From: Burkholderia pyrrocinia
GTDB taxonomy: Bacteria; Pseudomonadota; Gammaproteobacteria; Burkholderiales; Burkholderiaceae
Direction of reading: 5' to 3'
Assembly (NCBI RefSeq): GCF_003330765.1
Contig: NZ_CP024903.1
Location: 620,001 to 684,000 of the forward strand
Length of the DNA: 64,000 nucleotides
In this document: in pieces, positions 43,510 to 53,366 of the stretch
Numbering within the stretch: the first letter of the stretch is position 1
How the letters are laid out: each line of letters begins with the position of its first letter
Made by a program: the position numbers and the translations under genes
Notes under the pieces: model-generated
The model's database searches: none
What the model was told of the DNA's origin: nothing
The model's input: the letters and a program-made list of their open reading frames with translations, nothing else

Positions 43510-44811
43510 TCATTCGCTGCCGAGATAGAAGAAGCGGAACAGGAATACGGCCGCGATGATCCACACGACCGGCTTGACCGTACGGGCCTGGCCCGTCAGC
43601 AGCTTGAGGCCGCCGTACGCGATGAAGCCGAACGCGACGCCGTTCGCGATCGAGTACGTGAACGGCATCAGCAGCGCGGTCAGCGCGGCCGGCACGGCTT
43701 CGGTCGCATCGTCCCACGGCACGTCGACCATCTCGCGCAGCATCAGGCACGACACGTACAGCAGCGCTGGTGCCGTTGCATAACCCGGCACGACGCCGGC
43801 GAGCGGCGCGATGAACAGGCACGCGAGGAACAGTACCGCGACGGTGAGCGCGGTCACGCCCGTGCGGCCGCCGGCCTGGACGCCCGATGCGCTTTCGATA
43901 TACGCGGTGGTCGACGACGTGCCGAGCACCGAGCCCGCGACGATCGCCGTGCTGTCGGCGAGCAGCGCCTTGTTCAGGCGGTTCATCTTGCCTTCGACGA
44001 GCAGGCCCGCGCGGTTCGCGACGCCCATCAGCGTGCCCGTCGCATCGAACAGTTCGACGAGGAAGAACACGAGGATCACGTTGATGATGCCGGTCGACAG
44101 CGCGGCGCCGATGTCGAGCTTGAACAGCGTCGCGTCGATCGACGGCGGCGCGGAGAACACGCCGTGGAACTGGTTGTCGCCGAAGAAGAACGACAGGATC
44201 GTGACGCCGATGATGCCGATCAGGATCGCGCCGCGCACGCGCAGGTGGTCGAGCGTGACGATCGTGAAGAAGCCGATGATCGCGAGGATCGTGTCGTGCT
44301 TGTGCAGGTCGCCGAGCGTGACGAGCGTGGCCGGGCTGCCGACGATCACGCCCGACGTCTTCAGCGAGATGATGCCGAGGAACAGGCCGATACCCGCCGT
44401 GATGGAAATCCGCAGCGCTTTCGGAATGCCGTTGACGATCGCCTCGCGCACGCGGAACAGCGTGACGAGCAGGAACAGGCAGCCGGAGATGAACACCGCG
44501 CCGAGCGCGGCCTGCCACGTGAAGCCCATCCCCTTGACGACCGTGTACGCGAAATACGCGTTCAGGCCCATGCCGGGCGCGCAGGCGATCGGGTAGTTCG
44601 CGTACAGCCCCATGATGATCGACGCCAGCGCCGCGACGAGGCAGGTCGCGACGAACACGGATTCCTTCGGCATGCCGGCGTCGCCGAGGATCGCGGGGTT
44701 GACGAAGATGATGTAGGCCATCGTCAGGAACGTGGTGACGCCCGCGAGTATTTCGGTGCGGAAGTCGGTGCCGGCTTCAGCGAAGCCGAAATACCGCTTG
44801 ATGGATTCCAT
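43510..44811 (-). CDS. NCS2-family purine permease (AzgA/PbuG type)
   Basis: A 433-aa protein with about 12-14 transmembrane helices. Family motifs are the start RYFGFAEAGTDFRTEILAGVTTFLTMAYI with NPAIL, the helix-3 GMGLNAYFAYTVV motif, ATGTLMGVANRAGL, and the substrate motif GTSSTTAYIESASGV. It imports hypoxanthine, guanine or adenine with protons. No purine riboswitch is visible upstream. Confidence 0.95.
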   Translation of the reverse strand: MESIKRYFGFAEAGTDFRTEILAGVTTFLTMAYIIFVNPAILGDAGMPKESVFVATCLVAALASIIMGLYANYPIACAPGMGLNAYFAYTVVKGMGFTWQAALGAVFISGCLFLLVTLFRVREAIVNGIPKALRISITAGIGLFLGIISLKTSGVIVGSPATLVTLGDLHKHDTILAIIGFFTIVTLDHLRVRGAILIGIIGVTILSFFFGDNQFHGVFSAPPSIDATLFKLDIGAALSTGIINVILVFFLVELFDATGTLMGVANRAGLLVEGKMNRLNKALLADSTAIVAGSVLGTSSTTAYIESASGVQAGGRTGVTALTVAVLFLACLFIAPLAGVVPGYATAPALLYVSCLMLREMVDVPWDDATEAVPAALTALLMPFTYSIANGVAFGFIAYGGLKLLTGQARTVKPVVWIIAAVFLFRFFYLGSE

Positions 44812-45575
44812 GAAGGCGTTTCTCCGGTCGGGTTGTCGTGTTGCTTGTTGTGCCGAATTGTTGTAAAGGCAGGCAGCGCGCGGCCGGCTTACTGTAACCA
44901 GCCACTATTGCCCGGCTATCGGCGGATTGTAATAGCGCGGATAGCTCGGACGATATAGTTGGGGGCGCGATCGGCTGCTTGCGCGCGAACGGTCTGGCAG
45001 CCCGGCCGCGCGACGAAGGCGCGCATTTTACCGGTTCGGGCGGGGCGGGCCGGCAGAAATGACGGAAAGGGGAGCGGGAGGCATGAACAAGGCAGGCCGA
45101 TGCGTGCGCAACGGTGCGCCGGTCGCCTCGCGCGTGGCGGGTGCGCGATGACATCCGACTGAAACGGAACGCCCGCATGCTGCACGAGTGCGGTGCAGGC
45201 ATTGCATGTGCGCGAACCCGCGTGCGCGGCCGGTGCGGATGCGCAACGGCGTGCAGCGGCCGTTCGTCAGTCCGGGCGGGTTCAGATTCGGGCTATCGTG
45301 CGCCGAAGCCGTCCCGTCCGCAACTGTCATTTTGCGATGCGGGGGCGACTGTGGTTTCTGTGTAAAAGATTGCAAGACCCCATCGCGTAAACCGGCAAGT
45401 CTTTCTAGGATAGATACACCGCGCATGCACGCGCCGGCCGGTAATTGCCGATGCGGGGGAGTCGCAGTCCGTGCAGGCCAGGCGGTGAAGTGCGGTCAAG
45501 GCCGTTGCGCGTTCGGGCAGGCACGGCCGATTGCGATTGCCCGATGCGGGTTCGTCCGTAATCACGGAGGTCAGC
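44812..45575. other. Long intergenic region between the permease and a small gene
   Basis: About 760 bases. The permease promoter lies near its left end and a promoter for the gene at 45576 probably near 45340-45420, where the sequence turns AT-richer (TTTCTAGGATAGAT). Short frames on both strands are arginine- and proline-rich and look non-coding. Confidence 0.4.
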
Positions 45576-45854
45576 ATGTTGAACTGGATCAGCCGTTGGG
45601 CGATGCGACACGCCCCCACGCCGGAAAAAACCGCTGCGTCGATGCTCGTGACGGCGCGCATGGAACTGTTCACAGCCGAACAGCGTGTCATCGATGCGAA
45701 ATTACAAGCGGATTACTGGCGCGCACGTGTGTCATTCCTCGAGGAGGTGCAGAAGCAGGGCATCGATCCGTGGGTGACCTCGCAGGCATCGCAACGACCC
45801 GAGCTCGATTCCACTCCACGAGGCACGGGCCCGCGTCTCGCCGCCAGCACCTGA
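45576..45854 (+). CDS. Small hypothetical protein
   Basis: A 92-aa protein from ATG 45576, directly after a strong GGAGG site. Residues about 20-60 form an amphipathic helix (SMLVTARMELFTAEQRVIDAKLQADYWRARVSFLEEVQ) likely to be a coiled coil; the C-terminus is disordered. No family recognised. Good ribosome site and codon use support it as real. Confidence 0.7.
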   Translation: MLNWISRWAMRHAPTPEKTAASMLVTARMELFTAEQRVIDAKLQADYWRARVSFLEEVQKQGIDPWVTSQASQRPELDSTPRGTGPRLAAST

Positions 45855-46019
45855 TGCACGTGCTGCATCCGGTGGCTGCGCACGGCGCGCGATCGCTCGC
45901 GGCATGCATCTGCGTGCCGCGTCATTCGATGCGCACCCGCGGCGCGTTGCGCTGCGGGTGCGTCCGTTTCCGGTTGCGGCCGTTCCGCGTCTCGCGTGCG
46001 TGACGGCGCGTCAAGTCAA

Positions 46020-46394
46020 TCATCCACTTCTTCGCCATACCCCGACGAGCAAACGTTGCACTTGCGCGAGCGTGCGTCTGAACCGCTCGCCGCGACGCAC
46101 GTAAGCGATCGTGATCGACGCTTCGGCCGACCGGTCGGCATCGGTGCCGAGCCAGATGCGGTCGCCGCGCGCGATGCGCAGCACGTCGCCGGGCCGTACC
46201 CAGTAATCGTCGATGCTCGGCGGGCGCGTGATCCACAGCGCCGAGCCGTGCGCGCGAATCTCCGCGTCTTGCGGCGCGCGCCAGGTCATCGTGGTGCGCG
46301 GCGCGACCGCGAAACGGATCACGACAGTCGGTAACGCGATCGTGCCGGCGCGGCGCCGATCGGGACGGTCAAACAGCGGGCTTGCCTGGTCCAT
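46020..46394 (-). CDS. DUF2917-family protein
   Basis: About 124 aa from ATG 46394, with GGAG six bases upstream. The cupin-like core TWRAPQDAEIRAHGSALWITRPPSIDDYWVRPGDVLRIARGDRIWLG is the DUF2917 signature. Function unknown; the family is common in Burkholderia. Confidence 0.85.
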   Translation of the reverse strand: MDQASPLFDRPDRRRAGTIALPTVVIRFAVAPRTTMTWRAPQDAEIRAHGSALWITRPPSIDDYWVRPGDVLRIARGDRIWLGTDADRSAEASITIAYVRRGERFRRTLAQVQRLLVGVWRRSG

Positions 46395-46442
46395 CGTCTT
46401 CTCCACTCAGTGAACCGGACGGATGACGTGCACCAGAACAAA

Positions 46443-46471
46443 AAGGCCTCATCCGTTTCCGGTGAGGCCTT
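46443..46471 (-). terminator. Rho-independent terminator
   Basis: Stem AAGGCCTCA/TGAGGCCTT with an 11-base loop. On the minus strand it is followed by a T-run, so it ends the leftward transcript from 46933 before the DUF2917 gene. Confidence 0.85.
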
Positions 46472-46645
46472 GTGTGACATGCGGTACTGCTCGGATGCTA
46501 ACGCACAAGCGCCTCCCGTGATCCATTCTTTCGAATGTTCACCGGGCAATGATTCGCGATGGCGATGAGCTTGAACGTAGGCATGCGAACGAGTTTGTCG
46601 TGGCAGCGCGGTGATGTCAACGTTATTTTTTGAGATACGTGGCGG

Positions 46646-46933
46646 TTACGCGTCGCGTTGCGCGAGCCCGTTCACGAGCAGTTCGGACAGCAGGCCCGTC
46701 ATCCCTTCGGGATGTGTGGCCGCGCGCGCCTTGAGCTGTTCGACGAGTTCGGCGTTGAGCTTGCACGCGAACGGCACGAGCCCTTGCTCCTGGTCGAGCT
46801 TGCGCTGCGCGCGGCGGTCGAGCTTGGCCGCGTCGTCGGCACTCTTGCCGAAACGCGCGGCGCCCGACTGCTTCATTGCTTGCGTCAGCTTGAGCGCCTT
46901 GTTCTTTTCGAGATCGGTTTTCTTCATGGTCAT
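46646..46933 (-). CDS. Small basic/helical protein, possibly ribbon-helix-helix
   Basis: About 95 aa from ATG 46933 with GGAGG seven bases upstream. A lysine-rich first half (KKTDLEKNKALKLTQAMK, KLDRRAQRKLDQEQG) is followed by PFACKLNAELVEQLKARAATHPEGMTGLLSELLVNGL, which has the strand-helix-helix look of small RHH DNA-binding proteins. It lies downstream of the PF10118 gene, 78 bases away. The regulator role is a guess. Confidence 0.7.
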   Translation of the reverse strand: MTMKKTDLEKNKALKLTQAMKQSGAARFGKSADDAAKLDRRAQRKLDQEQGLVPFACKLNAELVEQLKARAATHPEGMTGLLSELLVNGLAQRDA

Positions 46934-47011
46934 CGCAGCACCTCCGGGAAATGAAGCCGCGATTGTACGCATTTCGGCGGGCGCTGCCCGCCGCACCCGC
47001 AAGAAACCCGG

Positions 47012-47917
47012 TTACGCGCCCTTCGTCGTGCCCCAGTTGCCGCCGTGCGCGGCCGCCTGCGCGGCCGGCGAGCGCGCGAGGTATTCGAGCGCCTGCTCGG
47101 TCGAACCTTCGTGGTGCGGCGTATAGCTCGGCTTGAAATAGCGCAGCGCCGCGCCGATCACCTTCCAGAACGACGGCAGGTGCCCGCGCCGCGAACCCTG
47201 CCACCACGCGCGCACGAAGCCCGGGTAGCGGCCGGCGTCCGGGTCGCGCGTGTACATGAACTTCGCGCCGGTCGTGATGTAGTAGAGCAGCAGCAGGATC
47301 ACGAACGCCATGTGCATGCAGCGCTCCGGATAGGTGCCGCCCAGGTGCCGGTAGATGTCGAACGCGACGGTGCGATGCTCGACTTCCTCGGCGCCGTGCC
47401 AGCGCAGCAGGTCGACCATCGTCGGATCGGCCTTGCTTTCGTCGAGCCCGTGCGCGTTGAGCACCCAGTTGCCGAGATAACCGAAGAAATGCTCGAGCGA
47501 CGCGATCACCGCGAGCTGCTGCCGCAGCCAGAAACGCGTATGGCCGATCTTCAGCCCGAGCGGCTGTTCGCCGAGCACGCGCGTGAACAGCCGGTTGAGC
47601 TTTTGCGTGAACGGCTTCGTGTCGATCCCGTGCCGGTCGTAGTAGTGCTTGAGCACGCCGCCGTGCGAGCGCGAATGCACGGCTTCCTGACGCAGGAAGC
47701 CTTCGGCCTCGTCGTGCAGGCGCGCATCGGCGATCAGCGGCAGCGCCTTGTTGTACACGCGGCAGAACCACAGCTCGCCTTCCGGGAACAGCAGGTTCAG
47801 CGTGTTGATGATGTGCGTGCTGCCCGGGTCGTTCGGCACCCAGGTGATCGGCGTGTCGCTGAAGTCGAACTTCACGTGCCGGGCCTTGATCTTGTGATAT
47901 TCGGCGGGTTCGGTCAT
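47012..47917 (-). CDS. Predicted metal-dependent hydrolase (PF10118)
   Basis: About 301 aa from ATG 47917, with GGAG six bases before. Helical protein with likely metal ligands in ARLHDEAEGFLRQEAVHSRSH, SLEHFFGYLGNW and RWHGAEEVEHRTVAFD, a ferritin-like arrangement of Glu and His. A hydrophobic stretch AFVILLLLYYITTG lies near 215. Such proteins resemble membrane-bound di-iron enzymes. Last gene of a leftward set of three. Confidence 0.85.
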   Translation of the reverse strand: MTEPAEYHKIKARHVKFDFSDTPITWVPNDPGSTHIINTLNLLFPEGELWFCRVYNKALPLIADARLHDEAEGFLRQEAVHSRSHGGVLKHYYDRHGIDTKPFTQKLNRLFTRVLGEQPLGLKIGHTRFWLRQQLAVIASLEHFFGYLGNWVLNAHGLDESKADPTMVDLLRWHGAEEVEHRTVAFDIYRHLGGTYPERCMHMAFVILLLLYYITTGAKFMYTRDPDAGRYPGFVRAWWQGSRRGHLPSFWKVIGAALRYFKPSYTPHHEGSTEQALEYLARSPAAQAAAHGGNWGTTKGA

Positions 47918-47947
47918 GGGTGTCTCCGTGTGCGGCGTCATGCGCCG

Positions 47948-49735
47948 TCAATGCGATGCCATGCTGACGCGGGCGATCATCCGGCCGAGCCACGGCATGA
48001 AGCGGCCGACAAAGCGCATCGCATGCGCTTCGCCGCCGACCGCGACGACGGGGCGGTTGCGCAGCACGCCGTCGACCATCGCCTGCGCGACGGTTTCGGG
48101 TTTCAGGCCGCGCATCTGGTACAGCCTGGTTGCGCGCTTGCGCAGCCGTGCTTCGTCCTGCGCGTTGGCGCCGGCGTACTGCGTCGACGCCATGATTCCG
48201 GTTTCCGCGAAGCCGGGGCACACGGCCGTCACGCCGATGCCTTTGTCCGCAAGTTCCGCGCGCATGCATTCGCTGAGCATCAGTACGGCGGCCTTCGTCG
48301 TCGCATAGGCGGGCAGGTCGCGCGACGGCCCGAACGCGGCGGCCGACGCGGTGTTGACGATGTGGCCGCCGGTGCCGCGCGCGGCCATCTGCTGCGCGAA
48401 CAGCCGCGAGCCGTGGATCACGCCCCACAGGTTCACGTGCAGGATGCGCTCCCAGTGCCGCGTGCTGGTGTCGAGGATGCCGCCGGCCATGCCGATGCCC
48501 GCGTTGTTGATCACGATGTCCGCGCCGCCGAGTTCGCTGCCGACCCAGGCCGCCAGCGCTTCCATCTCGTCGGCGGACCCGACGTCGACGCGTTTCGCGT
48601 GCGCCTGCGCACCGGTCAGCCCGATCAACAGCGCGGTGCGCTCGGCGCTGGCGAGATCGATGTCGCACGCGACGACCGTCGCGCCTTCGCGCGCGAACGC
48701 GAGGGCCGCGCAGCGGCCGATGCCGCTGCCGGCGCCGGTGACGACCGCGACCTTGCCGCTGAAGCGCCCGCTCGTCGCGCGGCGGCGCGCGTTGGCGAGC
48801 GCGGGCGGTTCGTTGCCCGATTCGACCGCGTCGATCAGTTGCCCGGCGAGGTCCGCGAAGCGCGCGGGATCGGCGAGCGGCAGCCAGTGGCCGGCCGCGA
48901 CCTCGCGGCGGTAGTACTGCGGCACCCAGCGCGACAGGTTCTCGGACAGCGCGGGGCTCACGTACCTGTCGCCGAGCGGCACGATCGTCTGCACGGGCGC
49001 ATGCGCGTAGCGTTCGCGCGGCACGAACAGGCAGCGGATGAAGTTCGCGCGATAGAGGCGCACGCCGCGCGCGCCGTCATCGGCCTGCGTGGCGCGCGGC
49101 GTGACGGGCGTCTTTTCGATCCGGCGCAGCAGGCGCGGCCAGGCGCGGCCGAGCCAAAGCCGCCAGCCGAGCTCGGGGATGAACGGCAGGTGGAACAGGT
49201 ACACGTACCACGACCGCAGGAGCTGGCCGCCGAGCTTGGCCAACGACGCGGGCGTCGGGCGCAGCACGCGCTCGCGCAGCCAGAAGCCGACGTGGTCGAG
49301 GCACGGCCCCGAGCACGACGTGTATGACGCGATGCGGCCGGCGAGCCGCGGATCGGTGACGAATTCCCAGCCCTGGATCGAGCCCCAGTCGTGCGCGATC
49401 AGGTGCACGGCGCGGCTGGGGCAGAGCGCGTCGATCACCGCGATGAAGTCGTCGGTCAGTTTCGCGAGGTGGTAGTCGGCCGTGCGCTTCGGCACGCCGG
49501 ACAGGCCCGCGCCGCGCACGTCGTACGCGATCACGTAATGCTTGTGCGCGAGCAGCGGCGCGACGTGCTGCCAGACGCTGCTGTCGTCGGGATAGCCGTG
49601 CACCAGCACGACCGGCGAACGGGCCGGGTCGCCCCAGGTCCTGACTGCGAGCGTCAGGTCGCCGGAGGCGACCGCCGTCTCGCTGTGAACCGATTCGAAC
49701 AGGGCCAGCGGCGCTTCGTCGGAAAGAGGCTGCAT
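47948..49735 (-). CDS. Fused alpha/beta hydrolase and short-chain dehydrogenase
   Basis: A 595-aa two-domain protein. Residues about 1-300: epoxide-hydrolase-like alpha/beta hydrolase with HGYPDD, nucleophile elbow AHDWGS (Asp, as in epoxide hydrolases) and a C-terminal AGHWLP His. Residues about 325-595: classical SDR with TGAGSGIGRC, INNAGIG, and the S...YxxxK pair (NTASAAAFGPSRDLPAYATTK). Both domains look intact. The likely chemistry is hydrolysis followed by oxidation or reduction of a lipid-like substrate. It lies between the M24 peptidase and the PF10118 gene. Confidence 0.92.
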   Translation of the reverse strand: MQPLSDEAPLALFESVHSETAVASGDLTLAVRTWGDPARSPVVLVHGYPDDSSVWQHVAPLLAHKHYVIAYDVRGAGLSGVPKRTADYHLAKLTDDFIAVIDALCPSRAVHLIAHDWGSIQGWEFVTDPRLAGRIASYTSCSGPCLDHVGFWLRERVLRPTPASLAKLGGQLLRSWYVYLFHLPFIPELGWRLWLGRAWPRLLRRIEKTPVTPRATQADDGARGVRLYRANFIRCLFVPRERYAHAPVQTIVPLGDRYVSPALSENLSRWVPQYYRREVAAGHWLPLADPARFADLAGQLIDAVESGNEPPALANARRRATSGRFSGKVAVVTGAGSGIGRCAALAFAREGATVVACDIDLASAERTALLIGLTGAQAHAKRVDVGSADEMEALAAWVGSELGGADIVINNAGIGMAGGILDTSTRHWERILHVNLWGVIHGSRLFAQQMAARGTGGHIVNTASAAAFGPSRDLPAYATTKAAVLMLSECMRAELADKGIGVTAVCPGFAETGIMASTQYAGANAQDEARLRKRATRLYQMRGLKPETVAQAMVDGVLRNRPVVAVGGEAHAMRFVGRFMPWLGRMIARVSMASH

Positions 49736-49773
49736 CGTGAGTCCGTTGTTCAGGGAGTCGGGGAGCGGGGGTG

Positions 49774-50670
49774 TCAGGCGGCGGCCTGCACGGTTGCAAC
49801 GGCCTGCGTGCGTTCGGCCTGGCGGCGCTGCCAGCGGCGCACGTGCGGCAGGTCGTTGTCGAGCCAGTACGCGTCGTCGTCAGTGATCACGAGCAGTTCC
49901 TCGAATTTCGCGCCGACACCGGCGAAGCCGAGATGCGGCTCGACCGCCCACAGGCCCGGCACGGGCGCATGCTCGGAGCGGCGGTCGATCGACCATAGCG
50001 GCGACCAGCCTTGCTGCTTCGCCGCGCGGCCCTGGTCGAGCAGCAGGTTGCGCGTCGCATTCAGCCCGAAACGCGCGACGAAGCGCGGCTTCGACAGCTT
50101 GTGGATCTTCGCGACGCGATGCGCGAGCACCTTGAACGGATAGGCCTTGTGGCGCGGTTCGACGCCCTGGCGGCGGCACAGCGCGTCCACTTCCTGCGCA
50201 ACCTCGGCCATCGACCGGCGCTCCTTCACGAGCCGCACGATCATGTCGCGGTGGTCCATCAGGTCGTCCTGAAGTTGTTCGAGGATCGGGTTCTCGCCGA
50301 GGCAGTGCGCATAGCCGACGTCGGCGACGATGCCGTCGAGCACGGGCGCGACGTCGAGGATCACCGGCATGTCGGTTTCGAGCTGCCGGTTGCTCGGGAA
50401 GAACGCGAGATTGAAGCCGCCCATGTGTTTGAGGCCCGAGAAGCCTTTGAACGCGGTGCGGTCGCCGAACCACGCGAACGGCTTGTGCAGCCAGTCGTGC
50501 ACGCCGTTGTCCTGCAGCCATTCGGTCAGCAGGCGCGCGGCTTCCTTCTCGGTGATGCCCGGGTAGAGCATCGCGCCGACGGTTTCGACGCAGCGGTACG
50601 CAAGCTGCTGGACCGCGCGGAATTGCGGCAGCTCGTCGAGGTGGACTTCCGGCAGCGGGTGATCGGACAT
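49774..50670 (-). CDS. M24-family metallopeptidase-like protein
   Basis: A 298-aa protein from ATG 50670. Pita-bread fold with DVAPVLDGIVADVG (the metal Asp pair), and VEPHLG plus KFEELLVI near the end as Glu ligands. It may be an active Xaa-Pro type peptidase or a related enzyme on another substrate. It starts the leftward set of three. A degenerate hairpin element lies about 20 bases upstream of its start. Confidence 0.85.
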   Translation of the reverse strand: MSDHPLPEVHLDELPQFRAVQQLAYRCVETVGAMLYPGITEKEAARLLTEWLQDNGVHDWLHKPFAWFGDRTAFKGFSGLKHMGGFNLAFFPSNRQLETDMPVILDVAPVLDGIVADVGYAHCLGENPILEQLQDDLMDHRDMIVRLVKERRSMAEVAQEVDALCRRQGVEPRHKAYPFKVLAHRVAKIHKLSKPRFVARFGLNATRNLLLDQGRAAKQQGWSPLWSIDRRSEHAPVPGLWAVEPHLGFAGVGAKFEELLVITDDDAYWLDNDLPHVRRWQRRQAERTQAVATVQAAA

Positions 50671-50690
50671 GGTGCGTCTCCAAATGTCGG

Positions 50691-50719
50691 CCAGAGTTGG
50701 CGCTTCCGCGCTTACTCGG
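50691..50719. repeat. Degenerate single copy of the 41988 hairpin element
   Basis: CCAGAGTTGGCGCTTCCGCG... ending CTTACTCGG follows the same palindromic plan as the units at 41988-42268, and the next bases (GTCCTGTGCAAAGCAGGG) echo its spacer. It sits about 20 bases upstream of the M24 gene start. Confidence 0.6.
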
Positions 50720-51233
50720 GTCCTGTGCAAAGCAGGGCGCTGATCCGGAATGCATCCGCTGGTGTTCCCGTCGCGAATTATTCAGTCAGCATTTAATGTG
50801 CCATTGATTGATGTAACGATAATAGCGGGTTCGGCGTGGCGCGCCAGCCCCCGGGGGTGAGGATTTCTCCTAATGAAGGGCCGAAATGGAGGGGAGACTC
50901 TAGGTTGCCGGCGGTTGGGGCCGGATGGCCGTCGGCGCGCACGCAGGGATCAGGGGCCCCGGCCGGACGTTGTCACGAGCGGTTCCGGCGCCGGCCCGGA
51001 TGGCCGCGCGCGTGCGGCCGCCTTGCGACGGCCCGGCATGTCGCGCCGGATCAAGTCCCCGTCGCGTCGCGACGTGACGCTGTCAAATTGCCGAAATAAT
51101 TTCGTCACATCATTCGCCCCCGGTTCGGAGCCGTCCCGGCTTCGCCGCGCCGATGAGCCGCCGGTGCGCGGTGCGCCGCGCGGGGCAGTGCCCGAAGCCG
51201 ATTCGAGATTCGACATTTCCACGGAGAGAGACC
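50720..51233. promoter_or_regulatory. Divergent spacer before the HAD phosphatase gene
   Basis: About 510 bases between the leftward M24 gene and the rightward phosphatase. AT-richer at 50770-50825, a likely promoter zone. No clear operator or gene. Confidence 0.4.
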
Positions 51234-52511
51234 ATGCAACGCCGCCAGTTCATGAATACCCTTGCCGCAGCGACTGCTGCGACGTCGCTGATGCTAAAGG
51301 CCGGTACGGCCGACGCGAAGAGCGCAACCGCGCCGGATGCGCTGGACCCGGGCCGCTGGTCGCCGTTCAACGCCGCGCGCCTGCAGGCGGTGCTCGACCG
51401 GCATGGCGTCGCGAGCGCGCACTACGACGAAAAGCGCCGCCCGTACGCGGTGTTCGACTGGGACAACACGTGCATCATGAACGACTGCGAAGAGGCGTTG
51501 CTGATGTACCAGATCAACCATCTGCAGTACAAGCTGACGCCGGACGAATTCGTCGGCGTGATGTGGAAGGACGTGCCGAAGGGCGCGTTCATGAAGGACT
51601 ACACGACGATCGACGGCAAGCCGGTGACGATGGAGGATCTCGCCGCCGACGTCGAATCCGACTATCGGTGGCTTTACGCGAACTACAAGGGATTCGGCGG
51701 CGACAAGAGCCTCGACGAGATTCGCGAGACCGATCAGTTCAAGGATTTCCGCGCGAAGCTGTACTTCATGTACGACGCGATCTGCGACACGCATCCGCTC
51801 GAGATCGGCTACAAGTGGATCATCTACTTCTACAAGAACATGACGACCGCCGAGCTGCAGGCGATGGCGGAAGCGTCGGACAACTACGGTATCGGCGATG
51901 CGCTGCGCAAGGTCCGCTACGAAAGCCCGAAGACGCTGCCGGGCAAGGCCGGCGTGGTCGCCGACACGCATTTCCACGGCATCCGCATCCACGAGGAAAT
52001 CCGCGCGGTGATGCACACGCTGCGCGCGAACGGCATCGACGTGTACGTGAGCACCGCGTCGCTCGACGACGTCGTGCGCGTGTTCGCCGGCCATCCGAAC
52101 TACGGCTACGGCGTGCCGCCGGAGAATGTGATCGGGCTGCGTCTCGACATGCAGGACGGCAAGTACACGAGCACCTATCCGGCCGGCTGGCACTTCAACT
52201 GGGGGCCCGGCAAGACGGTCGGAATTCGCAACGTGCTCGCGTCGAAGAAAGGCTACGGTCCGCTGCTGGTGTTCGGCGACAGCGACGGCGACGCGTGGAT
52301 GCTGCGCGATTTCAAGGACACCGCGGCCGGCGTGATCGTCAACCGGATGAAGAAGGGCGAGATCGGCGCGGACAGCAAGCTCGCGGCCGAGCAGATCGGC
52401 AAGTCGGACGCGCGCTTCCTGCTGCAGGGCCGCGACGAGCACACGGGCCTGATGATCCCGGACGAGAAGTCGATCAAGTACGGCAAGACCGATCGCAAGC
52501 TGCTGGCTTGA
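51234..52511 (+). CDS. Exported HAD-superfamily phosphatase (phosphorylcholine-phosphatase-like)
   Basis: A 425-aa protein from ATG 51234 after GGAGAGAG. The N-terminus MQRRQFMNTLAAATAATSLML looks like a twin-arginine signal. HAD motifs are FDWDNTCIMND (nucleophile Asp) and LLVFGDSDGDAWML (motif IV), with VSTASLDDVVRVF near motif II. The layout resembles PchP-type phosphorylcholine phosphatases of pseudomonads. The likely role is releasing phosphate or choline outside the cytoplasm; substrate not certain. Confidence 0.82.
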   Translation: MQRRQFMNTLAAATAATSLMLKAGTADAKSATAPDALDPGRWSPFNAARLQAVLDRHGVASAHYDEKRRPYAVFDWDNTCIMNDCEEALLMYQINHLQYKLTPDEFVGVMWKDVPKGAFMKDYTTIDGKPVTMEDLAADVESDYRWLYANYKGFGGDKSLDEIRETDQFKDFRAKLYFMYDAICDTHPLEIGYKWIIYFYKNMTTAELQAMAEASDNYGIGDALRKVRYESPKTLPGKAGVVADTHFHGIRIHEEIRAVMHTLRANGIDVYVSTASLDDVVRVFAGHPNYGYGVPPENVIGLRLDMQDGKYTSTYPAGWHFNWGPGKTVGIRNVLASKKGYGPLLVFGDSDGDAWMLRDFKDTAAGVIVNRMKKGEIGADSKLAAEQIGKSDARFLLQGRDEHTGLMIPDEKSIKYGKTDRKLLA

Positions 52512-52592
52512 CGAGCGCGGGGCGCCGGGCCGCTGCTGCCCGGCGTCCATCGGGATCGACGGCAGCGTCGCGCGGGCCGGAAAACGAGCGTC

Positions 52593-53366
52593 TCAGCGCT
52601 CGCGCGGCGCCCCCAACCGCTCCAGCAACGCTCCCAGCAAATCGATCGGCAGCGGAAACACGATCGTCGAGTTCTTGTCCGCGGCGATCGTCGTCAGCGT
52701 CTGCAGGTAGCGCAGTTGCATCGCCTGCGGCTGCCGCGCGAGCGTTTGCGCGGCCTGCAGCAGTTTCTCCGATGCCTGCAATTCCCCTTCCGCATGAATC
52801 ACCTTCGCGCGCCGTTCGCGCTCGGCCTCGGCCTGCCGCGCGATCGCACGGATCATCGTTTCGTTCAGGTCGACGTGCTTGATCTCGACCGTCGACACCT
52901 TGATCCCCCACGCATCGGTTTGCGCGTCGAGCGTCTTCTGGATGTCGGCGTTCAACTGCTCGCGCTCGGCGAGCAGCGCGTCGAGTTCGTGCTTGCCGAG
53001 CACCGAACGCAGCGTCGTCTGCGAGAGCTGGCTGGTCGCGTCGAAGAAGCGCGCGACCTGGATCACGGCCTTCTCCGGGTCGACGACGCGGAAATACACG
53101 ACTGCGTTGACCTTCACCGACACGTTGTCGCGCGTGATCACGTCCTGTGGCGGCACGTCGAACACGACGGTGCGCAGGTCGATCCGCACGACCTGCTGGA
53201 CGATCGGGATGATCAGCACGAGCCCTGGCCCCTTCACTTTCCAGAACCGGCCGAGCATGAACACGACGCCGCGCTCGTACTCGCGGAAGATGCGGATCGA
53301 CGATGCGACGAGTACGACGACGAAGACGATCAGAACGCTGCTGAAGCCGAACGTGTAACCCATCAT
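52593..53366 (-). CDS. Slipin (SPFH/stomatin family membrane protein)
   Basis: A 257-aa protein. One N-terminal transmembrane helix ([18 protein letters not shown]), then the SPFH domain ([45 protein letters not shown]) and a C-terminal coiled coil ([25 protein letters not shown]). Slipins form ring assemblies and pair with NfeD proteins. The start overlaps the NfeD stop (ATGA). Confidence 0.94.
   Translation of the reverse strand: MMGYTFGFSSVLIVFVVVLVASSIRIFREYERGVVFMLGRFWKVKGPGLVLIIPIVQQVVRIDLRTVVFDVPPQDVITRDNVSVKVNAVVYFRVVDPEKAVIQVARFFDATSQLSQTTLRSVLGKHELDALLAEREQLNADIQKTLDAQTDAWGIKVSTVEIKHVDLNETMIRAIARQAEAERERRAKVIHAEGELQASEKLLQAAQTLARQPQAMQLRYLQTLTTIAADKNSTIVFPLPIDLLGALLERLGAPRER

Noticed and set aside
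44812..45000. Purine riboswitch upstream of the permease
   Set aside because: The conserved loop-loop and junction bases of the purine aptamer could not be found.
52523..52545. Hairpin between the HAD phosphatase and slipin genes
   Set aside because: An 8-bp perfect stem is present but there is no T-tract; kept out as a terminator for lack of support.
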